Shown here piece after piece: positions 52,185 through 60,753 of a stretch of 64,000 nt of DNA. Under the pieces are notes generated by a model. That model was given only the letters and a program-made list of their open reading frames with translations, had not been told where the DNA came from and made no database searches. This stretch comes from Streptomyces sp. NBC_00390 (GTDB taxonomy: Bacteria > Actinomycetota > Actinomycetes > Streptomycetales > Streptomycetaceae): NCBI RefSeq assembly GCF_036057275.1, contig NZ_CP107945.1, forward strand, positions 8,246,001 through 8,310,000, in the 5' to 3' direction. Position numbers and translations under genes: made by a program. Every line of letters starts with the position of its first letter. Within the stretch, counting starts at the first letter, position 1.

Positions 52185-52405
52185 CGCGGTCGACCCGGGC
52201 AGGGCTCCTGGCTTTGCGGACCAGCGCCTTCAGATCGTGGTCCAGCACCAGACGCACGCCGGCTTTGATCATCAGCCGTTCGTGCCGGGCGACTTCGACT
52301 CCGTCGTCATGGACCACCAGATCAGAGGCGTGCAGCATCACCCGCACCCGCCTTCCGATCAGCCGCACCGGCACCGAGTAGGACCACTGAGCAGGCGACA
52401 GCGCC
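52185..52405 (-). pseudogene. IS21 IstA transposase remnant
   Basis: LSPAQWSYSVPVRLIGRRVR, VMLHASDLVVHDDGVEVARH and ERLMIKAGVRLVLDHDLKAL match the C-terminal Mu-transposase beta-barrel region of IS21 IstA proteins. The rest of istA and istB is missing. Confidence 0.65.
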
Positions 52406-52618
52406 TTTTGAGGAAATCCGAAGCGCCGTCGACGGTGACAAGACCGGCGACCTGGGGGAAGTCGGTGCGCGCGAGCAGAAGTGCGGTCATCGCGCCCCAA
52501 GAGGCCTCGACGACCACATAGGGGGTCGTTCACCCGCTGCGGCGAGCACCGCTCGCAGGTCCCTGGCACCGTCTTCTGCCGTCGTGGGCTGTGGGACTCG
52601 GGTCGAGGGGCTCAGCGA
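52400..52618 (-). pseudogene. Alpha/beta-hydrolase remnant
   Basis: DGARDLRAVLAAAGERPP, then in another frame YVVVEASWGAMTALLLARTD and GLVTVDGASDF. This is the segment around the nucleophile elbow of an alpha/beta hydrolase; the usual GHSxG is degenerate (EASWG). It abuts the IS21 remnant on one side and the SpoIIE fragment on the other. Confidence 0.5.
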
Positions 52619-52793
52619 CACCGACGGCCTCGTCGAAACCCGCCACCACCCCATTGGTGCCTCAACACGCTGCTGCACACTCTCGACGAACCGCGCCGGT
52701 CCTCAACGACACCTGCCGGTGGCTCCTGCGCGACACCCCGCCGACCACGACGACGTCGCGATCCTCATCGCACAAGCCATGCCAGCACGTTGA
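52617..52793 (+). pseudogene. SpoIIE/PP2C C-terminal fragment
   Basis: DTDGLVETRHHPI, LNDTCRWLL and HPADHDDVAILIAQA are the last motifs of a SpoIIE-type phosphatase (usual YTDGLVE...DDVALLIAR), spread over three frames. Nothing else of the gene is left. Confidence 0.6.
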
Positions 52794-53362
52794 CGCGGGC
52801 CGTGTCCTCCCGGCCGTAGCCGCGTTGGTGGGTTCGACGCGTGCATTGGCTTGGGCCCCACGGCGGGCCGGTGCGCCCAGGAATGCTCGTCCTGCGACCA
52901 CGAGATGACGTTTGCGGCCGTTGACGATCCAGCCGCCTGGGCGGTTTCGCGACTGTCCAGGTCAGCTTCCGCGACGGATCTGCGTGGCGGACGATGTTCG
53001 GGCACCCGTTGGCCGTGGTCCCGTAGAGCCGGCCCACAAACGATGCGTCTGCCCGTAGCTGCGCTAACGCTGCCCGAAGGCCGTGGGCGCTTCTCAGGAT
53101 GCGACCGACACGATTCGGGCGAGACTGGTGAGTACAGGACCGGCATTGGGCGGTGGCTCTCATGCCGAGGCGGCCGCCCCTCGCGGCCTGAAATCTCCGG
53201 GCTGTTGATGGCCGGCCCCGCCCGAAGTGAGCAGGATCAGGTGCCCCCTTCGTTGCGCTCCCAAAATCGTCCCCAGTGGCCGCCGTTGGGGCAGAGACCA
53301 CTGACAGCAGCAGTCTGCGCGGCACAGGCGGGTCCCGCGGGAACGATAGAGGTGACGTGCGC
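52794..53362. other. Unassigned region upstream of the GvpY-like gene
   Basis: About 570 bases with no gene I can support; expected to contain the promoter of the following gene pair. Confidence 0.35.
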
Positions 53363-54058
53363 ATGGACGATCAGACCAAGATGGCGCTTGCAGGGGCCAT
53401 AGCAGGCGGTTACGTGCTGGGCCGTACGAAGAAGGGGAAGCTCGCCCTGAGCGTGGCGACATATCTGGCGGGCAGGCGGTTCGGTCTTGAGCCGCGCCAG
53501 CTTGCTGCTGAGGGGATGCGCAGGCTGGGGGAGATTCCGCAGGTCGCCGAACTGCAGGACCAGCTGAAGGGGGAGTTCCTCGAGGCCGGCCGCAAGGCAG
53601 TGACGGCTGCGGCCACTCGCGGCATGGGGACGCTCGCGGACACGCTCCGTGAGCGCACGGCCAGCCTCGGCAAGGAGGCGGAGGAAGAGCCGGAGTACGA
53701 GGAAGAGGAAGAGCCGGAGGAGGAGTACGAGGGAGAGGAGGACACGGAAGAGGAAGGGGAGGAGGAGGAAGAGGAGGAGCCTGAACCCGAGCGCCCGCAG
53801 CGCCGGAGAAGCTCCCGGAGGCCGGCTCGGCCCGAGAGGGGTAGCGCGTCAAGGCGAGAGAGGGCCCCCTCTGCCCGGAGTTCCTCCGGGCCGAAGGAAC
53901 CATCCCGGAGGAGGAAGTCCTCTGCGACGAAGCCGGCCGCGAAGAAAGCAGCCCCAGCCAAGAAGTCTGCCGCCAGGAAGCAGGCTCCCGCAAAGAAGGC
54001 GGCGTCTTCAGGGCGGGCTGCGAAGAAGACCTCCAAGCGCGCCGATCACCGGAGGTAG
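53363..54058 (+). CDS. GvpY-like protein with acidic and Lys/Ala-rich tails
   Basis: A 231-residue protein. The N-terminal part (about 1-105, MALAGAIAGGYVLGRTKKGK, QLAAEGMRRLGEIPQVAELQ) resembles the small proteins encoded between gvpG and gvpJ in Streptomyces gas-vesicle clusters. It is followed by a run in which about 35 of 45 residues are Glu (about 110-155), then an Arg/Ser-rich stretch, then a histone-H1-like Lys/Ala/Pro tail (AKKAAPAKKSAARKQAPAKK). GTG two codons upstream is an alternative start. It is followed after six bases by the SRPBCC gene, same operon. No gas-vesicle structural gene is in the window. The charge blocks suggest scaffolding or condensate formation; this is inference. 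Confidence 0.7.
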   Translation: MDDQTKMALAGAIAGGYVLGRTKKGKLALSVATYLAGRRFGLEPRQLAAEGMRRLGEIPQVAELQDQLKGEFLEAGRKAVTAAATRGMGTLADTLRERTASLGKEAEEEPEYEEEEEPEEEYEGEEDTEEEGEEEEEEEPEPERPQRRRSSRRPARPERGSASRRERAPSARSSSGPKEPSRRRKSSATKPAAKKAAPAKKSAARKQAPAKKAASSGRAAKKTSKRADHRR

Positions 54059-54064
54059 CCCGCC

Positions 54065-55027
54065 ATGGCAGGGAAGGAGACGAAGCAGGCACAGACGCTG
54101 GAGTCGGGGGTGGGCGGACTGCGTGAGGCGCTGTCGGGTTTCGTCGGTTCACAGGTGGAACGGCTCGCGGAGAAGGCCGGCGACAAGCTCACGGACGTCA
54201 CGGGGCAGCTCACCGATGTCGCGGACAACGGCGGCTCACTGCTCAAAATCGGCTCACGCATCCTCGAGGGCGAGTCCCCCGTGAAGGCGTTCCTGTCCGA
54301 GAAGGCCAAAGGCCTCAGGGACAGTGTCGTGGACAAGGCCAAGGAGGCGTTCGGCGGCGGCAAGGGCAAGTCCAGCAGCAACAAGAGCATGAACATCATT
54401 GAGGTCCTCGACGTCGGCGTGCCCCTGCGCACGGCCTACGACTGCTGGACCCAGTACGAGGAGTTCAGCAGCTTCACCAAGGGCGTTCACAACGTCTCGA
54501 TGAGCGACGAGATGACCAGCGACTGGAAGGTCAAGGTCGGCCCCTCCTCCCGCAGTTTCAAGGCGACTGTTCATGAGCAGATCCCGGACGACCGGATCGT
54601 CTGGACCTCCGAAGGCGCCAAGGGGACGACCAACGGTGCCGTGAGTTTTCACGAACTGGCGCCGACGCTGACGCGGATCGTCCTGGTCCTGGAGTACTAC
54701 CCGTCCGGGTTCTTCGAAAAGACCGGCAATCTTTGGCGGGCCCAGGGCCGCCGGGTTCGGCTGGACTTCAAGCACTTCCAGCGGTACGTCACTCTCACCG
54801 AGGAAGAGCCGGAAGGCTGGCGCGGCGAGATCCGGGACGGCGAAGTCGTCATGTCGCACGACGAAGCGATGGAAGAGGAAGAAGCAGCACAGGCCGAGGG
54901 GCCGGAGAGTGACGGCGAGTACGAAGCCGCGGAAGACGAAGAGGGCGATGCTGAGGACGAAGAGGAAGGGGACGTCGAGGAAGACGAATGGGAGGACGAG
55001 GCCGTCGATGAGGACCGGGAGGAATGA
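54065..55027 (+). CDS. GvpZ-like SRPBCC protein with acidic tail
   Basis: A 320-residue protein: an N-terminal amphipathic helical region (about 10-105, EAFGGGKG end), a SRPBCC/CoxG-like cyclase domain (about 115-260: IIEVLDVGVPLRTAYDCWTQ, EEFSSFTKGVHNVSM, ALTRIVLVLEYYPSGF-like segment) and a very acidic C-terminus (about 280-320, mostly Glu and Asp). Relatives sit directly after the GvpY-like gene in Streptomyces gas-vesicle loci. Forms an operon with the upstream gene. Binding of a hydrophobic ligand is likely from the fold. Membrane association through the N-terminal helices is possible. Confidence 0.75.
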   Translation: MAGKETKQAQTLESGVGGLREALSGFVGSQVERLAEKAGDKLTDVTGQLTDVADNGGSLLKIGSRILEGESPVKAFLSEKAKGLRDSVVDKAKEAFGGGKGKSSSNKSMNIIEVLDVGVPLRTAYDCWTQYEEFSSFTKGVHNVSMSDEMTSDWKVKVGPSSRSFKATVHEQIPDDRIVWTSEGAKGTTNGAVSFHELAPTLTRIVLVLEYYPSGFFEKTGNLWRAQGRRVRLDFKHFQRYVTLTEEEPEGWRGEIRDGEVVMSHDEAMEEEEAAQAEGPESDGEYEAAEDEEGDAEDEEEGDVEEDEWEDEAVDEDREE

Positions 55028-55289
55028 GGATGCGAACCGTGAACGGCGGCAGCAGCTAACCACGTTGACGACCGATGCCGTGCCGTGAGGGCATCACCGA
55101 CCCTCATGACGAATCCGGGGAGCGACCCGCAGGCGCCGGATGTTCCAGCCCTGTAGTTCACTACTGCGGGAGGCGGCCAGTGGGGTGCTCCCTTCACTCT
55201 GTCAGTCAATGCTGGTTGCAGACGTAGGGAGCTCAGGACGCGGATGAAACTCTGGCTGAGCGGTGGCGTGCGTCGCGGAGAGGGCCTCC
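55028..55289. other. Intergenic region
   Basis: About 260 bases; nothing recognised. Confidence 0.3.
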
Positions 55290-55475
55290 TGCCCGGTGGA
55301 GGCTTGTCAGGGCTTGTCGGTAGGAGGCGATGAGGCCGGCCTCACGGTAGGGGATGCCCAGCTCGCTGTTTACGCCGAAGGCGACCTCGACTGGGTCGTC
55401 TCGGTCGACTCCACCATCGTCCGATCCCACCGACACGCCGCCGGAGCCCGCCAAAAGGGGCCCCGGCCGACGAGC
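55290..55475 (+). pseudogene. IS5-like transposase fragment
   Basis: AEGDLDWVVSVDSTIVRSHR then HAAGARQKG is the segment around the first catalytic Asp of IS5-family transposases. The following sequence is already another element. Confidence 0.6.
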
Positions 55476-55479
55476 GGGA

Positions 55480-55855
55480 CGATCATGCCATCGGACGCTC
55501 ACGCGGCGGACTGCCAGGCGGCTGCTCGAGCACTGCCCGGAACTGGACCGAACCCACGACCTGGTGCGTCAATTCGCCGCCATGCTCGACGCCCGCGACG
55601 CCGCCCCGCCGGCGGAGTGGCTCGAGCAACTCACGACCGCCCGCCTCCCAACCCTGGCCAGCCTGGCCAACGCCATCCGCGAGGACCAGCCCGCAGTCGT
55701 GCAGGGCATCACCACCCCGTTCAACTCCGGCGTCAACGAAGGCCGCATCACCGACCTGAAACTCCAGAAACGGATCATGGCCGGCCGCGGGGAGTCCCGC
55801 TGCTCCGCCACCGCGTCATCCTCATGGCCCTGCTCCGACGCCGCCACCTGTGACG
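55480..55855 (+). pseudogene. ISL3-family transposase C-terminal fragment
   Basis: ARRLLEHCPELDRTHDLVRQ, FAAMLDARDAAPPAEWLEQL, FNSGVNEGRITDLKLQKRIM and, after a frameshift near 55785, VPLLRHRVILMALLRRR are the conserved end of ISL3-family transposases. Joined directly to the IS5-like fragment: two dead elements nested or fused. Confidence 0.75.
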
Positions 55856-55860
55856 GAGCG

Positions 55861-56121
55861 TCACCGGCGCACGGTGGCACACTCCAGCTCCACGGAAATC
55901 TTGCCAGGGCCAGCCGAGCCTGTACGCCGACAACCGTCGCCGTAGGGCCACGTGGTGACGCGCAGAGCCGCGCCCGGGACTTCAGCAACGGTCGCCGTGG
56001 AAGCCGTCAGAGCGCGACGCAGCTGTTCCGCCTCCCGCTCGACCAGGGCGGCGAGGCAGGTCACCGCGTCGGCACTGAAGAGGACCTCCTGAGAGTCTGG
56101 GACGGACGTCTGCCAGGGCAC
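55861..56121 (-). CDS. Possible small hypothetical protein
   Basis: From GTG at 56121, 86 codons encode a coherent sequence (DSQEVLFSADAVTCLAALVE, REAEQLRRALTASTATVAEV, RVTTWPYGDG). I recognise no family. It may be a short intact gene or the end of a longer decayed one. Confidence 0.35.
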   Translation of the reverse strand: MPWQTSVPDSQEVLFSADAVTCLAALVEREAEQLRRALTASTATVAEVPGAALRVTTWPYGDGCRRTGSAGPGKISVELECATVRR

Positions 56122-56366
56122 GGCCGGGCAAGCGGCTATCGGTGAAGCGCCTTGTCCAACTGGGGAGTTCAAGTCCGTTGGCACTCGCCGTACCGGCGAG
56201 GAACGAGCAGGTGGTCTCCCCGTGAAGGAGTGGGACGCGGGTCGATGGTCGCCGGGTTTCAACGGCTTCGCCACCGCACGACTCCGCCGGGGCGCATTGG
56301 TCGCGCCCTCTGGGTCATCGACAGACCGTGGCACACCCGACCATCGGGGGCTGAAGCGGGCGTCGT
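56122..56366. other. Unassigned region
   Basis: About 400 bases with the palindrome region lie before DUF4235. CTCGCCGTACCGGCGAG at about 56184-56200 is a perfect 7-bp stem. No gene seen. Confidence 0.3.
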
Positions 56367-56404
56367 GCTGTGACGGTGACCGCCGCGGCGGTCACCGTCA
56401 CAGC
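56367..56404. repeat. 38-bp perfect palindrome
   Basis: The two 19-base halves are exact reverse complements, centred between 56385 and 56386; the core is TGACGGTGACCGCC and its complement, with no spacer. Uninterrupted palindromes of this length are rare. It lies 121 bases after the 3' end of the DUF4235 gene and could terminate the leftward operon, or be an operator or a recombination hot spot. Confidence 0.7.
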
Positions 56405-56524
56405 CGAATCGGCGAAGAAGACCGCGGCAAACCCGGGCTCCGTTTTCGGCTACACCACCGCGCCCGCCGGCACCAACACAACCATGCGCGCGCTGTGCGT
56501 TACTGCTGCCGGTGGTGTGGAATG

Positions 56525-56791
56525 TCAGTCGGGCCAGGCGCCGGTGAGACGGTGCAGGGTGGCGGCGCCGCCGCGGTCGACCGCCGCCTTGACCCCGGCG
56601 AAGATCGCACCCTGGAGGGTGGCGGCGGTCAGGACCTCCGGCCAGCTGCGGTCCCTGTCGGTGGCGTCGGGGGCATCGTCGTCGTGACCGAGTACCTTCC
56701 ACGCCTGTTTGAAGACTGCGCCGGCCACGGCACCGCTCACGGCGCCGAGCGCCAGGCCGACCGGCTTGTAGGCGACTTTGGACGCTTTCAT
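56525..56791 (-). CDS. DUF4235 membrane-associated protein
   Basis: An 88-residue protein of the DUF4235 family: KPVGLALGAVSGAVAGAVFK with a hydrophobic, Gly/Ala-rich helix, then VWK-type WKVLGHDDDAPDATD and a second small helix QGAIFAGVKAAVDRGG. Third gene of the conserved actinobacterial operon holin-like / DUF3618 / DUF4235; its start abuts the DUF3618 stop. Function unknown, probably envelope related. Confidence 0.88.
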   Translation of the reverse strand: MKASKVAYKPVGLALGAVSGAVAGAVFKQAWKVLGHDDDAPDATDRDRSWPEVLTAATLQGAIFAGVKAAVDRGGAATLHRLTGAWPD

Positions 56792-57223
56792 TCAGCACCT
56801 CCTGCTGTGCCTGGCGAAGAAGACGACGGCGAGCGCGCCCACAGCCGCGGCGATCAGCAGGCTGCGTCCGCTGCGCGCGGACTGGGCCACCTGATAGACC
56901 TTCTCCCGGGTCGGCTCCGACGCCCTGTCCTGGATCTTGTCTCCCAGGACGTGGGCGGTCTCGGTCAGCTGCTGCCTGGCGTGGGCTGCCTTCTCGCGTA
57001 CCGGTTGGGGAGTCTTGTCCTGCGCGACATGCAGAGCGCGGGCGGCCTTGTCCTGGATCTGACTCTTGACCTTCGCTGTCTTCTGCCGTGCCTGGGCTTT
57101 GACGTCGGACTTGGCGGTCAGAGCCGCGACAGTCTCGCCGAGTTCCTCGCGGGTTTCCTTCACCTGATCCCGCAGTTCCTCGGGAGTGGGGGTGGAGTCG
57201 TTGTTCTGGGACTGGTCCGTCAT
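56792..57223 (-). CDS. DUF3618 protein
   Basis: A 143-residue protein. The N-terminal DUF3618 motif is TPEELRDQVKETREELGETV (about 12-31), followed by a long amphipathic helix region with repeated Ala/Lys/Gln and a C-terminal membrane helix (LLIAAAVGALAVVFFA). ATG at 57223 overlaps the stop of the holin-like gene (ATGA). Middle gene of the operon; probably tethered to the membrane by its C-terminus. Confidence 0.9.
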   Translation of the reverse strand: MTDQSQNNDSTPTPEELRDQVKETREELGETVAALTAKSDVKAQARQKTAKVKSQIQDKAARALHVAQDKTPQPVREKAAHARQQLTETAHVLGDKIQDRASEPTREKVYQVAQSARSGRSLLIAAAVGALAVVFFARHSRRC

Positions 57224-57639
57224 CGGTGTGCCCTCTCCTTGACTTCGGCCACGTCTGCCTTGACGCCGTCGACGGCCTGCTCGGGTGCGGGTGGGCCGGC
57301 CTGGCTGACCTGCTTCTTGCCCACGCCGGCGAGCACGCCGGTTACCGCCGCAAAGACGGCGGTCACGGTCAGCGCCGAGACCCACAGCGGCCACAACAGG
57401 TCCAGCGCCACTATCGCGGTGGCCGCGAGTGCCTGCAGGGCGATGAAGCCCATCACCCCGGCTCCGCCGAACAGGCCGCCGCCGATCCCGAACCGTTTGC
57501 CCTTCTGCTGCATCTCCGCCTGCGCCAGACGCAACTCCTGGCGCATCAGCCGGGAGATCTGCTCCGATGCCTGCTTGACCAGCTCGCCCACCGATTCCTC
57601 GGTGTCCGAGCCCGGCGGGCCCACTGACCTGGTCATCAT
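57220..57639 (-). CDS. Phage-holin-superfamily (DUF1469/YqjE-like) membrane protein
   Basis: A 139-residue protein: an N-terminal amphipathic helix ELVKQASEQISRLMRQELRL, two membrane helices (about 58-80 and 85-108, FIALQALAATAIVALDLLW and VSALTVTAVFAAVTGVLAGV) and a charged tail. This is the common Actobacteria YqjE-like/Phage_holin_3_6 protein, not evidence of a prophage. First gene of the operon with DUF3618 and DUF4235. Start MMTRSVGPP at 57639; the neighbouring ATG at 57636 is equally possible. Confidence 0.9.
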   Translation of the reverse strand: MMTRSVGPPGSDTEESVGELVKQASEQISRLMRQELRLAQAEMQQKGKRFGIGGGLFGGAGVMGFIALQALAATAIVALDLLWPLWVSALTVTAVFAAVTGVLAGVGKKQVSQAGPPAPEQAVDGVKADVAEVKERAHR

Positions 57640-57724
57640 TGTCACCTGCCCCTCTCTGTTGGCGCCCGGGGCTTCAGACCTTCGTGTCGTGTACGGGTCG
57701 TTTCCAGGCGGGTACCCGAACCCC

Positions 57725-58110
57725 ATCGCCGCACTCAGTCGCAGAAGGATCCCTTTGGTCGGGGTGCGTGGTGGACCAGCCAGGCACTGGCGATGCCGAT
57801 GACGGCGCCGGCCGCGAATGTCGCTGGGTAGTGGGCTGTGGTGTGGACGCGCTCGATGGCCACCAGAGTGAGGTGGGGCTACTGCGGCGGTGAAGTCTAT
57901 GGCCACGGTGTGCCCGGAGGGAGGGAAGAGCTGCCCGGCAGGTCTTCGACGTCGTGGTGCGGGACCAACTGCTCTGGCGGCCTGCGCCGTTCGGACAGAC
58001 GCTTGCACACCGCGTTGGGTGAGCTCTCCGGTCGCGGCCATGGTCATGGCGGGCGCAATCAGAGTTTGCTTCCCTGGGCCGTGGCCTCGACCGCTGGCAG
58101 CAGCGGCCGC
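57725..58110 (-). pseudogene. PAP2-phosphatase remnant
   Basis: FPPSGHTVAIDFTAA corresponds to the catalytic SGH motif, and in another frame VAIERVHTTAHYPATFAAGA and VIGIASAWLVHHAP to the R-x5-H-x3-D-like third motif of PAP2 phosphatases. The frames differ and the N-terminal half is absent. Confidence 0.65.
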
Positions 58111-58250
58111 GCCCAGGGCGGGTCCAAGGAGGCGGCCCGGCACGTCAGCTGGCGGTCGTGGCGACGGAGGACGAGGCGCATGATCACCTGCTTCCCCTCC
58201 TGCGCCCTCCAGCGCCGCAGCTCACAGGCTGCGCGGGTCGATGGGCTGCC

Positions 58251-59327
58251 TCACGAATCGCCCGTCTCGCTGCGGTTCGCATCACTCCATGTGCGGGTGT
58301 CCCGGGGCTCAACATAGGGCTCCTCTTCGGCGGGGTGCCCGCCGACGATCGCGCGTTCGCGCGCCAGCTCGGCATCGAACTCCAGGCCGAGCAAGATCGC
58401 CAGGTTCGTGATCCACAGCCATACCAGGAAGATGATCACCCCGGCCAGGGTGCCGTAGGTCTTGTTGTAGGACGCGAAGTTCGCCACGTACAGCGCGAAG
58501 CCCGCCGAAGCGATCATCCAGATCACCAGAGCCAGGAAGCTGCCAGGAGTGATCCACCTGAATCCGCGGACCCTTGCGTTCGGTGACGCCCAGTACAGGA
58601 TGGCGATCATGATAGTGACGAGCAGGACCAGGACCGGCCACTTAGCGATTGACCACACCGTCAACGCCGCATCGCCTATTCCCAGAGCGGTGCCGACCTG
58701 CTTGGCGAGGGGGCCGGTGAGCACCACGATCAGCGCGCTGATGCAGGCAAGGATCATCAGCGCCAGCGTCAGACCCAGCCGCAGCGGGGTGACCTTCCAG
58801 ACCGGCCGGCCCTCGGAGACGTCGTAGACGGCGTTGGAGGTGCGGATGAACGCGGCAACATATCCGGAGGCCGACCACAGAGCCACCACCAGCCCAACAA
58901 TTGCCAGGACCGATCCGGTGCTGCTGCTGGACTGCAGCTGGGTCACCGCATTGGTGATGATGTCCCGGGCCGAGCCCGGCGTGAGCTTCGTGAGGTGGTC
59001 CAAGACGCTCTTCGTTGCCGACTCGCCCGCGATACCCAGCAGGGACACCAGTACCAGGAGGGCTGGGAATAGGGCCAGGATGCCGTAGTAGGTCAGCGCC
59101 GCCGCCCGGTCGGCGAGCTCATCGTCCTTGAACTCGGCGACCGTCCGCTTCAGCACCGCCCCCCACGACTTCTTGGGCATCTCCGTAGGTCGATCCGGAG
59201 CATTCCGCTCCACCGGCGGATCCGGCCCCACGCCGCCGCGCTCATCATCCAACCTGCGGCCAACGCTCCGCTGCCGGCTGCCTTGCTGGTGCTGGTCATC
59301 CCGCTTCCGCTGCCACATCGGTGCCAT
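58251..59327 (-). CDS. YihY/BrkB family membrane protein
   Basis: A 358-residue integral membrane protein. After a basic N-terminal tail of about 50 residues comes the YihY signature LADRAAALTYYGILALFPAL, then six membrane helices (for example SGSVLAIVGLVVALWSASGY-type, LGLTLALMILACISALIVVL, LVIWMIASAGFALYVANFAS, GVIIFLVWLWITNLAILLGL) and an acidic C-terminus. Function of the family is not settled. Typical of stress/envelope gene sets, like the neighbouring holin/DUF3618/DUF4235 operon. Confidence 0.9.
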   Translation of the reverse strand: MAPMWQRKRDDQHQQGSRQRSVGRRLDDERGGVGPDPPVERNAPDRPTEMPKKSWGAVLKRTVAEFKDDELADRAAALTYYGILALFPALLVLVSLLGIAGESATKSVLDHLTKLTPGSARDIITNAVTQLQSSSSTGSVLAIVGLVVALWSASGYVAAFIRTSNAVYDVSEGRPVWKVTPLRLGLTLALMILACISALIVVLTGPLAKQVGTALGIGDAALTVWSIAKWPVLVLLVTIMIAILYWASPNARVRGFRWITPGSFLALVIWMIASAGFALYVANFASYNKTYGTLAGVIIFLVWLWITNLAILLGLEFDAELARERAIVGGHPAEEEPYVEPRDTRTWSDANRSETGDS

Positions 59328-59547
59328 GCCGCTACGGGTAACCGCAAACCTCGTGTCATGAACGTCCCATTTTCATATGTTCGCCCCTGGAGTTGGAAAA
59401 GCTATTGAGACCTCATTTTTCGATTCTGTGGACATGCAATCACTGACCGCAGTCAGGCGGCAGAGAATGGTCGCCCGGGGAGGGTTTGGGAATCGACCGC
59501 GGCCGGTACACAGGGTGTCCAGCGGGAATGCTGGGGAGCTGGGAACG

Positions 59548-59835
59548 TCACTGTCGGTGACCGTCGCGGAGAGTGAACGGGTGTTCTTCGTATTGGTCGA
59601 GCGCCAGTACCAGACCGAGGAAGGAGGGGCATTGCACCGCGATCACTGCCAATGGCCACCTGTCAGCGCAGATCGTCCGGTGCGTCGGCAGGGCCCGGGA
59701 TGTGTGAAGGGCCACATGCGGGGATGAGAGAGCGTCAGCGAGTTCGGCGAGCTCTCGATCGCGGTCCTGGGCCACGGGCTGGGTTGTCAGGTGTCGGCGT
59801 ACGGACGTCTGCAAACGGTCTCGGAGGTCGGTCAT
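59548..59835 (-). CDS. Small hypothetical protein
   Basis: From ATG at 59835, 95 codons encode MTDLRDRLQTSVRRHLT, RDRELAELADALSS and a hydrophobic end LAVIAVQCPSFLGLVLALDQ. GGGGGAGG eight to nine bases upstream supports translation. No family recognised; a decayed end is possible. Confidence 0.45.
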   Translation of the reverse strand: MTDLRDRLQTSVRRHLTTQPVAQDRDRELAELADALSSPHVALHTSRALPTHRTICADRWPLAVIAVQCPSFLGLVLALDQYEEHPFTLRDGHRQ

Positions 59836-60371
59836 CCATTTCGCCTCCCCCTGTTGGCTGAATGCGGTGCCAGCCGGGAAGGCGTTGTGCTCCTCCGCCC
59901 GTCTGGGAAGCGGCTCAGTCGGCGCGACAGGGCGCCGCTCTGACTGCACAGGCGCGTTTGCGGTTCGGGGCCGGGGGATTTTGTTCTAGGCAAGGAGTGG
60001 GCCCCTTGGGCCTCCGCGGTCGGGTAGGAGCTGTGCTCTTTCAGTGCTGGCTGCAGTTCGATAACAGGGAAACCCGCCGATGGCCCGGACGCGCCCAAGC
60101 CGGGGGCGCTGGCCAGGTGCTCGACGGGTGTTCCCTGACATTGGGGTCACCCGCGGTCGTTCGGTGAGCTGCTCGACGACTGCTCCGGCGAGAAGTCCAC
60201 GCCCTCGTCCGGTCACGAGATAGGCGCCGCCAAATCAGGCGAGGACGGTGGTGGTGGCGCGGAGTCCCGGACTGCGTCACTCGGTGGGCCTGATCGGGAG
60301 GTTTGAATCCGATTACGCGGCGCAGTCGCTAATTGACTCCGTTGTATATCCCGATACGGGAGAGGATCATC
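59836..60371. other. Unassigned region upstream of the GlsB-like gene
   Basis: About 530 bases. TTGTATAT lies at about 60340, a possible -10 region for the GlsB-like gene. No gene seen. Confidence 0.35.
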
Positions 60372-60650
60372 ATGGGCATCATCGCCTGGATACTCATCGG
60401 CTTGCTTGCCGGAATGATCGCGAAGCTTCTGATGCCTGGCAAGGACCCAGGCGGCATCGTCATCACCATGCTCATCGGTATCGCAGGAGGCCTTCTGGGA
60501 GGCTGGCTCGGCAAGGTCATCTTCGGCGTCGACTCGATCGACGGGTTTTTCGATCTCTCCACGTGGGTCGCGGCGATCGTCGGCTCCCTGATCCTTCTCG
60601 CCCTCTACCGGCTCTTCGCCGGAAGTAGGCGCTCCCACCGGCACGTCTGA
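60372..60650 (+). CDS. GlsB/YeaQ/YmgE stress-response membrane protein
   Basis: A 92-residue protein with three membrane helices. MGIIAWILIGLLAGMIAKLL, PGGIVITMLIGIAGGLLGGW and VAAIVGSLILLALYRLF are the family hallmarks, with the conserved Gly-x3-Gly pattern. ATG at 60372 with GAGAGG upstream; the in-frame ATG at 60333 lacks a site. Stress-induced in relatives. Confidence 0.9.
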   Translation: MGIIAWILIGLLAGMIAKLLMPGKDPGGIVITMLIGIAGGLLGGWLGKVIFGVDSIDGFFDLSTWVAAIVGSLILLALYRLFAGSRRSHRHV

Positions 60651-60753
60651 CGAGGGCGTGAAACCCGCAGAGACGAGAGGCGGAACCCGTAGCCGGCAGG
60701 GACACCTCGGCGCGGTCGGGTCGGGCCTTGAAGCGTTCGACCGCGTCGGGTGC

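Noticed and set aside
57220..57639. Holin-family protein as a sign of a prophage
   Set aside because: This family is a common chromosomal actinobacterial membrane protein in a conserved operon; no other phage gene is present.
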